From Kryptolebias marmoratus (lineage: Eukaryota > Chordata > Actinopteri > Cyprinodontiformes > Rivulidae), in assembly GCF_001649575.2 (NCBI RefSeq), contig NC_051447.1, forward strand, positions 936,965 to 1,000,964: a DNA stretch of 64,000 nt. Direction: 5' to 3'. The position numbers and the translations under genes were made by a program. Of the stretch, positions 55,048-64,000 are shown one piece after another (the first letter of the stretch is position 1; every line of letters starts with the position of its first letter). The notes beneath the pieces are model-generated. The model did not search any database, was not told the origin of the DNA, and saw nothing but the letters and a program-made list of their open reading frames with translations.

Positions 55048-55400
55048 TGTCAGGACTGAAGTCTAGTTGAATTATTTTTTTGTGTTTCTTTTGTATTAGG
55101 GTTTTTTGTTTCTTGTTGTCCCTGTGTTTATTACCCAGTGTTTAATATTTTCTTTCATGGTTCTGTTCCTTGTGCTATCACTTACTCTACCTCAGTAATT
55201 CCCAAGTCAACCTGCCTCTACCACCCACACCTGTGCCGTGTTACCAATCAGTCACCTGTTTCCACTTCTTTGTTATCCTCAGCCTTTAAAACCTGTTCAT
55301 CTCCATCCAATACTCACTGGTTTATTGTCACTCTCATGTGCTGTCCGGTTTTCCTCATGTCTTGCCCCTCGGGTTCATTGGGGTTCGTTGGATTTTTTTC
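55048..55400 (+). mobile_element. TGTCA LTR, 5' part
   Basis: Starts TGTCAGGACTGAAG and carries CTACCACCCACACCTGTGCC and TTTAAAACCTGTTC. The usual 3' part (GAGTCTGCA...TGACA) is not found, so it is truncated or rearranged; no duplication seen. Confidence 0.65.
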
Positions 55401-56159
55401 TAGTGATTGCAAAATGAGTTTTTTTGAAGCATTGAATCATTTTGAACCATTTTGTCATAAAGTGGTTCACTACTCAAAGCTTTATTCAATTCCCTTGGGT
55501 AAAAACAATGTTATGAAAATTTTTGGTTTGTCATTCATATTTTCTTTGGTTGTGTGCTTGGTGTACTGAGTGATTTTGGACATTGTCCTTGGTGTAATAA
55601 AGAGGGTGCTTGTGTTACTTCAGGTGTTTTTATTCAACAAACTAAGACAGCAACCTGTTATTATGCTATTCATGTTACCTTTTATGTATTTGGCATCAGT
55701 AAGAACTGCACCTCTTGCATAACATGATATCACGATTATTACACTACTGCATGTATAGGCTATAGGCTTTCTAACAAACACTTTGATGGGGCCAAATCGA
55801 AATATTCCCACACTTGGGAATGCTTCCTCTTTGGTTAATCCATGACAGAATAATCCACCAAAACTCTGAATATCAAAAAAGAAGAGCTGTTCGTAACATA
55901 TAAAACGTGTAGAACAGGGACATGTACCGGGGCTTGAGCCATCTTAAATACACCAAATTGCACCAAATGTTCTAAGCTCTGCCTGTCAACTCGAAGCAGT
56001 CAGCTGAGTCAGTCTGAATGAAGCAGTGAAGTGATTCAAATGTCATCGGTGATGTCACATGAAGCAAGCTCTGGCCCACTGCTTCACCATAACTACCCTG
56101 TCAAGTTTGAAGCATGCTTCGTAGCTTCGGTGTTGGAGGTAACATCACTGTTTTTTTTC
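55401..56159. other. unassigned stretch
   Basis: No supported gene. GTGATTCAAATGTC...GATGTCACATGAAGCAAGC near 56,030-56,070 may belong to an unclassified repeat. Confidence 0.4.
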
Positions 56160-56300
56160 TGTCAGGTTAAGTGGGTGGTTGGTCTGAACCCAAATGCAGA
56201 CTGACCCAGAAAAAAAGCAAATGAAAATTAATTTATTTAAATGAACAAAAACAAAAAGGTGATGTGACTGTAACAAAAACTTACAAAATATGCCTTTTTG
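56160..56300 (-). mobile_element. TGTCA LTR, partial
   Basis: TGTCAGGTTAAGTGGGTGG, GAACCCAAATGCAGACTGA and GGTGATGTGACTGTAACAAAA correspond to the 3' third of an LTR in minus orientation. Confidence 0.55.
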
Positions 56301-56602
56301 GATAGTTTACTGTTCAACAAAAACTGAGATGGAAACTTCACTGGTTGAGTGCAGTTTCCTTAATCCAGAGCGAACAGTGATGCCTTGTCAGCAGCTTTAG
56401 TGTTGTGGGGTGTAGGGGTCTGTATTGGAGGACTCTCAAACAGGATAGAAACCAGCAGTCATGAGGAGGTGGAAAAAGGCAACAACAGGCTTCAGCAGTT
56501 TTCTAGAGCTCTGAATGCAGTCAGCTCTTTCATTACTATTTATATTAGTATGCCCTGGTACTCAGCTCAGCTGTACAGATCAGACAAGATAAAAGCTAAA
56601 CT

Positions 56603-57031
56603 TGTCATGAACGGCGGAGACGGAGGCGAACCCAGAAAGCAGACTCATATTCAAACTAAATCCAAATACACGGAGGAAAACACGGGAACAGGACGGAACA
56701 AAAAATCTAAGAACATTTAACAGCAGCCAGGGACGAGGACAAATGAAACAATGATCTGACAGAGTGGTGGAGGAAATGACCAGGTTTTAAACACAGAGGA
56801 TGATGAGGTAAGTGGGAACAGGTGAATGATATTAATAGCTGATAGGTGGAGATGGGCGTGGCAGGTAAACAGATGAGTGAGTGACTGAAGAGGTATGAGT
56901 GGTGACAGGAAACAAACAGACACGAGAGACAAAGACAGAGGGAACACGAACCAAACTAACAAGACAAAATGAACAATAAACACCAACTGAAACATAAAGA
57001 TAACAAACTGAAAAAAAACCCAATCCCGACA
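56603..57031 (-). mobile_element. solo TGTCA LTR, duplication AAACT
   Basis: Left end TGTCATGAACGGCGGAGAC, right end CCAATCCCGACA, flanked by AAACT at 56,598-56,602 and 57,032-57,036. Contains GAACCCAGAAAGCAGACTCA and GGTGGAGATGGGCGTGGCAG. Confidence 0.9.
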
Positions 57032-57036
57032 AAACT

Positions 57037-58100
57037 AAACTGAAGGTACCGGAAGGCTAACTAAGAGTACCGAAGCCAAACTAAATGTGTCACTCTATAA
57101 AAAAAAATTCTAAAACACAGGCTAAATGAAACTAAAATATAAAATAAGCTTAGCCAAGCAAACTAAAATAAGTTTAAACAAGCAAAGGCAGGATGAAATG
57201 GACTAAGTCATACTAAAGTAAACTGAGGAAAACCAAGCCAAGATATAATTATACTAACATAAACTAAACTACGATTTAAGGACTTCAGCAGAACAGACTA
57301 AGATAAACTATGATAAACTATACCTTTGCTAAAGCTAATTGAACTTAATTTTCAGCCAATTCAACTATGCTAATGCTGATTCAGTTATAGGTTAAGCTAA
57401 TTCAGCTATGCTAATGAGACAAAGTGGGAGAGAAGAGGGGAAGGAGCAACATTAAACATCAGAGGAGGGAAGGAGGAAATTAGAGACTGACAGCAATGGT
57501 GGAGGAATGCCCACGGATACTGTTTCCGATAGGCCTCTATCTTCCACAGTCCTGATAGTGATGGAAAGTTTTATCAGCCGGCATTGAGACCCAACCGGAA
57601 TGTGCAGGTGTCCTGGGGAAAAGAGCATCAAGTTTAAATAACATCCAGGAGAATTTTGAGATAGCCAGCGTTCTAAGGCTAACTCAGTGGAGCCAGATTC
57701 AGATATCAGAATTTTTTTGGTCAGGCCGACGCCTTAATTTCAAGCCAGCCTTAAGAGTCTCACTGGTACATCTCAATGGCAAATCCAAACAGCAGAATTA
57801 ATGTGGTCACTTATGCTGAGTCACTAACTTCTCTAAGGTCAATTCCATTCGGCCAGCAATTTCTAAGGTTTACAGCTGGTATGCGCTTATGTTCTCAAAG
57901 CAATTGAGTTTGAGCATTCACTGCTCAGCACATTCCTTCACACAGAGCAGGCAGCATGGACTTGGCCCGAACAGGTGCCTGCATCTTCCGAATTTCACAA
58001 CACACCAGAAAACCGCCAATCCCAAAAAAGCAGAAGTCCTGTTATCAAAAATCCAATTATGTACACGTCTTCAAGGAGTGACAGATCGTGGAATTGGGAC
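57037..58100. other. unassigned stretch, AACTAA-rich
   Basis: 57,037-57,420 is enriched in degenerate AAACTAA/TAAACTA words; the rest shows no gene or known repeat. Confidence 0.45.
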
Positions 58101-58104
58101 TGCA

Positions 58105-58870
58105 TTAAGAATCAGCTCTGAGCCCCTTCTTTTTTGCTCTGGTGATGGACAGACTAACAGATGAGGTCAGGCAGGAATCACTGTGGACTATGATGTTTGC
58201 AGATGTCATTGTGATCTGTGGTGAGAACAGGGAACAGGTGGAAGAGAACTTGAAGAGGTGAAGGTATACACTTGAAAAACAAGGAATAAAAGTCAGCCAC
58301 AGCAAGACAGAGTACCTGTGTGTGTGAATGAGAGGGAGGCAGGTGGAACAGTGAGGCTACAAGAAGCAGAGGTCACAAAGGTGCAGGACTTCAAGTACTT
58401 AGGGTCAACTGCACAGAAAAATGTGGAGTGTGGTAAAGAAGTGAAAAAAACAGACTTCAGGCAGGATTGAGTGTCTGGAGAAAAGGTTTAGAGTGATTTA
58501 TGACAAAAGGGTGGTAGCAAAGGAAAAGGAAAGGTTTACAAGACAGTGGTGAGACTAGCTATGTTGTATGGTTTGGACAGTTGGACTGACAAAAAGACAG
58601 GAGACAGAACTGGAAGTGGCAGAGCTGAAGATGTTGAGGTTCTCCTTAGGAGTGACAAGGATGGACAGGATTAGGAATTAGGTCATCAGAGGTACAGCAC
58701 AGGTTGAAGGACTGGAAGATAAAGTTAGAGAGGCCAGACTGAGATGATTTAGACTTATGTAGAGGAGGGACAGTGGCTATATTGGTAAAAGGATGTTAGA
58801 TATGCAGTTGCCAGGAAAAAGACAAAGAGGAAGGCCAAAGAGGAGATATATGGATGCAGTTAGAAATAAC
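58105..58870 (+). pseudogene. RTE-like LINE, RT end and C-terminal region
   Basis: Frameshifted blocks: SALSPFFFA-like motif B, VMDRLTDEVRQESLWTMMF then FADVIVICGENREQVEENL, where the catalytic FADD is FADV. HSKTEYLCVNEREAGGTV, VQDFKYLGST, KRQETELEVAELKMLRFSLG and GYIGKRMLDMQLPGKRQRGR follow. It is a second copy of the family at 36.5-40.0 kb and is interrupted by a TGTCA LTR. Confidence 0.8.
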
Positions 58871-58875
58871 GTGGC

Positions 58876-59424
58876 TGTGGATGCTCTGAGCGTCTGAGTT
58901 TCCCTGGGGTTTTTTTGGCCATCTAGGGCTGGCCCTTTGGGGGGTGGGGTGTACTGTGGGGTTTTTGGGTTTGCTCTTTGTTTTGGTTTTGTTTCATTTT
59001 TATTCAGTTATCTGGTTGTTTGTTTTTGTTTGGATTCTGTCTTTTGTTCCTCGTGTTCATGTTTCATTCAATCCTCCTCAGTCTCCCTCTCGATTTCCCT
59101 GCCACGCCTATCTCCACCTGCCCGTCATCTCCACTCACCTGTTACCACTTACCTCGTCATCCTCAGTGTTTAAACCCGGTCATTTCCTTCCATACTCTGC
59201 TGGTTCATTGTTTGTTTCTGTCCTGCCTGTTCCCAGTCCTGTCCTTGTTCTGGTGCCTGTTGGTATTTGTTTCCTGCCTTAGTTTTTTAAATTTAGTTAA
59301 TGTTTCTGATATTGCTGCCATGTCAGCGTTTGTTTTGTTTAGCTCTTTAGTTTAATAAATTACTTTTTATTTTTTACAATGAGTCTGCACTCTGGGTTCG
59401 TCTCTGTCATCCCTACTCCTAACA
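58876..59424 (+). mobile_element. TGTCA-family LTR, variant 5' end
   Basis: TGTGGATGCTCTGAGC to CTACTCCTAACA, flanked by GTGGC (58,871-58,875) and GTGGA (59,425-59,429). Family blocks CCACGCCTATCTCCACCTGC, GTTTAAACCCGGTC, AATAAATTAC and GAGTCTGCACTCTGGG are present. The first ~80 bp differ from other copies. Confidence 0.75.
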
Positions 59425-59525
59425 GTGGAGGTAGTTGGATTCAGGACAAATGACGCTGAAGACAGAGTTAGATTGAAGAGGATGATTTACTGTGGTGACC
59501 CCATAAAAGGAAACAGAAGGGTAAT
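59425..59525 (+). pseudogene. RTE-like LINE 3' end
   Basis: GTGGAGGTAGTTGGATTCAG, GATGATTTACTGTGGTGACC and CCATAAAAGGAAACAG form the end of the copy begun at 58,105. Confidence 0.75.
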
Positions 59526-60232
59526 TAACCACTGCTTCTGGACTTACCTCCCTAAAGTACTGATTGTATTTTAATGAGTGTGTCCAAACTTTTGACTTGC
59601 AGTGTATCATATCATCTCCTGAACATCCCTTCATTCTGTACCAGCAATATTGTATTTGTTGATTCATATGTGTGGCCCATTAGCATAATGTATAATAAAC
59701 AAGAAAGTCTTAAAAGTTTAAACTGATATTCTCTCTGATTACCTGAGAGGGAATCATTTTCATCTGGCCATATTGAATGTCAGATTTGTTGAACAGCTTC
59801 GCCTGCTTTAATCTCAACATTGTGACTGACACACATTATTACCAGTTCATTTGTTAGATAGATTTTCCAGGCTTGTTATGATTTTCTAAATAAATATGCT
59901 TGGTTTACATCTGAGCCTGCAGAACTGCAGTTCTTGAGCTCTACTATAAGCTCTGAGAAAGTGTCTACAGGGCAGCCAGCCTCTGATTACATAATGAACC
60001 GCTGCCTTAGTAAATCAGACACTAATTACACACAGATTGCTAAAGCACATTGCAGTGCAAATTGCTGCTACCCTGTATGCACATAAATCTAGCTCAGGGT
60101 AATTTTGCTATCAGAATTGTAGATACGGAATGTCAAATTAAAAGTCTTTCAAATAGTCCTCTCAGGGAATGTTCAAACCCAAAAGAATTGTCAGATTGGT
60201 TTAAAGTAAGACAAAAATAAAATTTCAAGAAA
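59526..60232. other. unassigned stretch
   Basis: No supported gene. Minus-strand frame 59,419-59,667 overlaps the LINE end and is chance. Confidence 0.5.
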
Positions 60233-61322
60233 TACGGTGTTGTGTAAAAGTATTAACCCTTTTACAGATTTCTTCTGTTTTTGTTTTTTGTCACACTTCT
60301 ACATTCCACAATGTTATTATGTATAAAAATATTGCTCAGATGTACATTTAAAATGTTCAGGTTCTTGCTAAACACATGACATTCAAACAAAATGAGTATT
60401 ATGCAACTTCTGAATATGTACAAAAAAAGCCTCTATACAATTTTCTTCTGTTTTTGTCACACCTAAAGTTTCAGGTCATAAAACAAATATTAATATTAGG
60501 CAAAGATAACCTGAGTAAATACAAAGTGCAGTTTTTAAATTATGATTGTATTTATCAAAATATAAAATCTATCTAAACCAACCTTGCAAACCTTGTCCTG
60601 CTTGTTAAATCACATACTTGTTGTGATTTCTTTTTGTTTTAATCTGAGTTTAATTTCATCAGACACACAAAGGCCTCATTACTGCTGGAGCTCAAGAAAT
60701 CACTGAGACAGAATCTTTGTCCACAAATGGAGAAGACATGGAAAAGTGGTGAGCCTTCCTACCAATTTGACTCCAACACTGCATCGATGGAAAAAAAAAC
60801 CATCTAAAGCTTGGCAGGCCTCACTTGGCTCAGTTAATGACAGCGTTCATAATTAAACAATAAGAAAACAATGAAGGGCAAAAATTGTCTCCATGGGAGA
60901 AGCAAAAAACACAGCTGAAAAACATCTTGAAGACCCCCAAGAGTCCATTTTGATCTGACATAAAACTAACACTGCATTTCATTGCTGGTAGTGTAATGGT
61001 CTGGGGCTGGTTTGCTGCTTCAGGACCTGGACAACTTGCCTTAAATACTGGAATTATGAATTAGGCTTTCTAAACAGCAACATTTCTCCACAGTCAAACA
61101 ACAGACTAAGTTATCACAAACACTTAGTTGCAGTTGCAGTTGTTTTCCTAAACAAATTAAATCATAATTTTCAAACTGCATTTTGTATTTTCTCAGGTTA
61201 TCTATGTTTAATATTACCATTTGTTTTATGATCTGAAACTTTTAAGTTTGACAAAAATGCAAAGAACTAAAAAAAATCTACAACTTTTTGTTCATATTTA
61301 GAAGTTGTGCAATACTTATTCT
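60233..61322 (+). mobile_element. Tc1-like element with long inverted repeats
   Basis: GGTGTTGTGTAAAAGTATTA at the left and its counterpart at the right (GAAGTTGTGCAATACTTATT) are inverted. The match extends inward: GATAACCTGAGTAAATACAA near 60,506 pairs with the inverse of TTGTATTTTCTCAGGTTATC near 61,181. Between them is a transposase remnant. Confidence 0.75.
60660..61050 (+). pseudogene. Tc1-like transposase remnant
   Basis: Frameshifted blocks remain: ISLLELKKSL-like start, GRPHLAQL, and AGSVMVWGWFAASGPGQLA at 60,983-61,040, which precedes the second catalytic Asp in this family. Catalytic residues are not recoverable. Confidence 0.65.
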
Positions 61323-61779
61323 ATTTAAATGCTATGTGCTTAGAAAAACCCTGAAAATTTTAAATGCACATCTGAATAACATCAGTTAAGGACTGGTGTT
61401 TCACCTAATTTTCAAGTGTTTACTAAAATGGGCAACAGAGGCATATTGATGCAGGTACTGTGCATGTCTATGACCTCCTTTACTAATGGGCAGGAGCCAA
61501 GCACACAGTAATCAAGTCTCTCTGTTCAAGTGCAGACAACAACCACCATAATTTACAAAACTGTTTCATAACACCCCTCACACACTCGCTTCTCAGAATT
61601 ACTGAAAATCTGAAGATTGGTTAAAAGAAAAGAGAGAGGCATACAGAGAGAAATACTGATGTAGTAAATCAATCAAAGATTGGTACACTACCACCATCTA
61701 ATACCATAACTCAATTACACCTGAATTTATTCTTCTTATCAATCAAACCTTGAAAACAATGCTGTAGGTGATCTTATAC
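61323..61779. other. unassigned stretch
   Basis: AT-rich, nothing recognised. Confidence 0.5.
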
Positions 61780-62320
61780 AACATTGTGAGATGTGATGTT
61801 TAGAGTATGTGTTGCAAGTGACTCTTAGCTACAATCACATAAAATGTTTGCTCAATATCTGTAAAACTGATTGAGTTAAAGTCATTCTTCTGCTGGCTAG
61901 CTGTGCTAGCCATGTTGAATTGGTATGACTCCTATAGTTATTCACTTGAACATCCAACTATTATTTTATGAATATTTTATTCAAATGAGTACAGTGGTTC
62001 ATGAGATAATTTGCTAACAAATAGACAGAGTTGACTCTTGTACAATTATTTAACACTCACAATATGTGTTCGAGTCAGTCTCAGCTACTACCATGCTAAA
62101 TTTTATACTGACTGATATAGAGCTATATTTTTGTTTTCTAAGGTCAACTGGATGTGGCAGGCATTTTAAAATAGGTTGAGTCCAAATGTTAATTAGTTGT
62201 AAATATACATACAACTTATTATTTAAAAGTTTCATTAAAAATTGTCCAGTGGTTCATACGATATTTTGGTTACAGACAGACATACAAACGCACACCCACA
62301 CACAGACACGAGCCATCTAT
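61780..62320 (-). repeat. DR1 repeat, two head-to-tail copies
   Basis: Each ~240-bp copy contains AATATCTGTAAAACTGAT or its equivalent, GCCATGTTGAATTGG or its equivalent, and (A/C)AGTGGTTCAT(G/A)(A/C)GAT. The second ends in the ACAGACAGACATACAAAC tail at 62,271-62,305. Confidence 0.65.
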
Positions 62321-63202
62321 CAGTCTCTCCAGGATTTTGCGGGCATTTTTTGTGATTGTTGCGGGCTAAAATGCCTGATTTCGCGGGGCATTTTCCTAAA
62401 AGTTGCGATGAAAAGTTGTGATTTTTTTTACTAAAATCAATAAAAAAACATAACTTTTAATATATAAACCAAAAATACTTACTAGTTTTGTAAGATAATT
62501 ACCAACAAACATTGACATTATCAAAAGGTGTTTTATTTGAGAACTTTGATAGCTTCTAAACTGACATTCATGACCATTTCTGGATTGTGCCGACAGAAAG
62601 TGTTTGTCGATGCGTTTATGTTCCATGATTACACTGCAGGACATGCAAAACAGCTTCCCCCCACTCTCGTGCAGCTGGGTAGGAAACTGGTTTGCGTCCA
62701 CAGTGAAGTTAGTTTTACGTTGGATATTGGATATTCGTGCTCCACGGAGTTAGCAGCGTCTAGCTCACGGCTGACCCAAAACAGGAACGCTAATGTCGTC
62801 CAGCCGTTCTCTGCCGGCCCCTTCTCTCACACGCGGTGGTTCACTTAGGGATGGCTAAATCAGCCGTGAGCTAGACACAACAAAAACTGAGACGCAAATA
62901 TCCAATATCCAACTTAAAACTAACTTAACTGCGTTATTTTGTTGAAATCTTTGTGGGCAAATGTGAAGCATTAGCGCACATTTTGGCTTCGGTCACTGCT
63001 CCTGCATGCTCCCGGCCTGCTGATGTTAACAGGATGTGACGTTACATGTCTTCTTCGTGAGTTATTTGGCGTTATTTTGGTTAATGTTGCGGGAAAGTTG
63101 CAGTGTTTTGGGCAAAGTTGCACAAAGTTGCGATTTCGCGGGGTTTGCTTAATTTTGAGTTAATAGTTGCGATCGCAACATCGCGAAATCCTGTAGGGTC
63201 TG
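62321..63202 (-). mobile_element. hAT-like element with CGGBP1-like zinc-finger remnant
   Basis: The left end CAGTCTCTCCAGGATTTTGC and the reverse complement of the right end, CAGACCCTACAGGATTTCGC, form terminal repeats. ATCTAT occurs immediately outside both ends, offset from a full 8-bp duplication. Internal inverted segments lie at about 62,705-62,770 and 62,855-62,930 (for example GATATTGGATATT against AATATCCAATATC). Confidence 0.75.
62396..62701 (-). pseudogene. N-terminal zinc finger of hAT transposase (CGGBP1-like)
   Basis: A minus-strand frame from ATG 62,699-62,701 reads MDANQFPTQLHESGGKLFCM then SCSVIMEHKRIDKHFLSAQS. The C-X2-C, then H and H arrangement in GKLFCMSC...EHKR...IDKHF is the BED-like finger shared by CGGBP1 and the hAT transposases it came from. 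Beyond codon ~45 the frame loses similarity, and no catalytic domain exists. In transposases this finger binds element ends. Confidence 0.65.
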
Positions 63203-63329
63203 ATCTATGCATTTTGGCATGTAATGGAAATTTTTCATTTTGTTGTTTCCCATAGTAAAATGTATAACAATAATTATGATTCTTGTAATGAAGTTATTTT
63301 TCTTCTAACTGTTATTTTTTTGTATCAAG

Positions 63330-63685
63330 GTTTGAAATGCTTTTGTTCTATGCGGGAACTGAGGAAGGCTCTGGTCCTCTCCTACTCCCTTCTGCACCTG
63401 GCCTTGACTGAAGTGTTCTCACTCCCTGTATTATCAGATCTTCCTCGTGAGAAACGAAAATGCTCAATAACTAAGTGTGGCTGAAAATGATGTAATAAAC
63501 CCTCCCTATAAAAGTGTATGTTGCCTTCTTACGGGGCTCTTCTCCTGACTGAGTTCAGTGAGTGAGGTCTCCGAACGCTCTTTTGCCTTCGGAATAAAAT
63601 TCTTTTTCAAAGACAAAGATCGATTTTTCTCGTGATTCTTTGAAACGGGCATCTCACTACTTGTTGAACATTTTTTGCCACTACA
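63330..63685 (+). mobile_element. 5' LTR of an ERV-like element
   Basis: TATAAAA at 63,507-63,513, AATAAA at 63,593-63,598 and a terminus GCCACTACA at 63,685 directly before a primer binding site. The LTR start is uncertain (about 63,330). The 86-codon frame at 63,224-63,484 lies mostly in U3 and is not a gene. Confidence 0.7.
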
Positions 63686-63689
63686 ATTT

Positions 63690-63707
63690 TGGCGTCACGA
63701 ACAGGAT
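63690..63707 (+). other. primer binding site, tRNA-Ser(CGA) type
   Basis: TGGCGTCACGAACAGGAT, four bases after the LTR, is the exact complement of the remembered 3' 18 bases of vertebrate tRNA-Ser(CGA), including CCA. Confidence 0.7.
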
Positions 63708-64000
63708 CTGGCGAGTTGGAGGGTTAAGGGTGACCAGAGCCGGATGCACTGGCCAGCCTGAGGAGTTTGTCCTCATTCCACCTCCAAGTTGAATAAGGGG
63801 AGTCTGCAGTCTCGTCCCTGTGACTGCCAACCGACTGGATCCATAAGAACCTGACAGGGCAACTCATTGGATGAGAAAAAACTGTTTCAATATTCCTATC
63901 TGGGGTTGAGTTGGACTGTTGGCGGACTGAGGTGCTCCAAGAGGGAGCAGGCTTAAAATAATACTCTGACAGGGGAATAGGTGCTCCTGAGGGGAGCAGG
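63708..64000 (+). other. ERV-like leader, runs off the window
   Basis: Non-coding leader downstream of the primer binding site. No gag start is visible before the window ends, so whether the element is intact cannot be told. Confidence 0.5.

Noticed and set aside
1..64000. tRNA, rRNA or snRNA genes
   Set aside because: No tRNA box A/B pair, ribosomal or snRNA signature was recognised on either strand. A covariance-model scan was not possible.

Overview
The window looks like teleost fish intergenic DNA packed with transposable elements, mostly degraded. The evidence is its mix of element types: L2-like and RTE-like LINEs, a LINE with a restriction-like endonuclease, a Penelope-like element with GIY-YIG, a sushi-type chromodomain Ty3/gypsy element, BEL/Pao, Tc1-like and IS630-like DNA transposons, and many hAT elements including the MITE whose ends read GGTGTCAAAC. 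I found no intact host gene. The only recognisable host sequence is a truncated histone H3 copy at 10.9-11.2 kb; a membrane-protein-like fragment at 54.3-54.6 kb is a weak second candidate. Names used below: 'LS' is an APE-type LINE ending in GGATAAGCGG...(ATGG)n; 'LB' is another APE-type LINE with an AAGPD motif; 'LR' is an R4/Dong-like LINE; 'TGTCA LTR' is a family of mostly solo LTRs with termini near TGTCAGG...TGACA. Layout: 0-0.2 kb holds the 3' end of an LR LINE. 1.4-5.5 kb is an L2-like LINE broken by a solo LTR that is itself broken by a hAT element. 6.3-7.6 kb is LR on the minus strand, 7.8-9.5 kb an IS630-like element split by an LTR-like insertion, and 10.7-11.3 kb a LINE-tail/H3 chimera. 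12-17 kb is AT-rich and holds a foldback, a large imperfect palindrome (13.9-15.4 kb) and copies of a dispersed repeat (DR1). 18-19.8 kb has an L1-like ORF1, a hAT MITE, an LB fragment and a Penelope-like fragment. 23.3-24.5 kb is a ZBED-like hAT deletion derivative. 26.8-35.7 kb is a field of LTRs, a MITE and an LS copy broken by a ~3 kb hAT-like insert, with an LB fragment at its right end. 35.7-40 kb has a BEL/Pao fragment and an RTE LINE split by a hAT (carrying a solo LTR) and by a Tc1-like element. The centrepiece is 43.0-53.5 kb. An old Ty3/gypsy integrase fragment was hit by a nearly full-length LS LINE with a 12-bp target-site duplication. That LINE was then hit by a complete but decayed chromodomain gypsy element (44,124-49,701, duplication GTTCT), by an L2 3' end (duplication TGAGGG) and by a solo LTR (duplication GTCTC) that carries another LTR-like insert. 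53.8-59.5 kb has LB and RTE fragments and more solo LTRs. 60.2-61.3 kb is a Tc1-like element, 62.3-63.2 kb a hAT with a CGGBP1-like zinc-finger remnant, and from ~63.3 kb an LTR plus a tRNA-Ser-type primer binding site begins an ERV-like element that runs off the right edge. The genes do not form a pathway: what can be read is the order and mechanism of insertion. The most notable mechanistic signals are a 10-nt match between the presumed transcript start and the post-LTR site of the gypsy element (Tf1-type self-priming), the LINE/H3 chimera, and the nested target-site duplications. Everything rests on reading the sequence and remembered family features; no database search was run.
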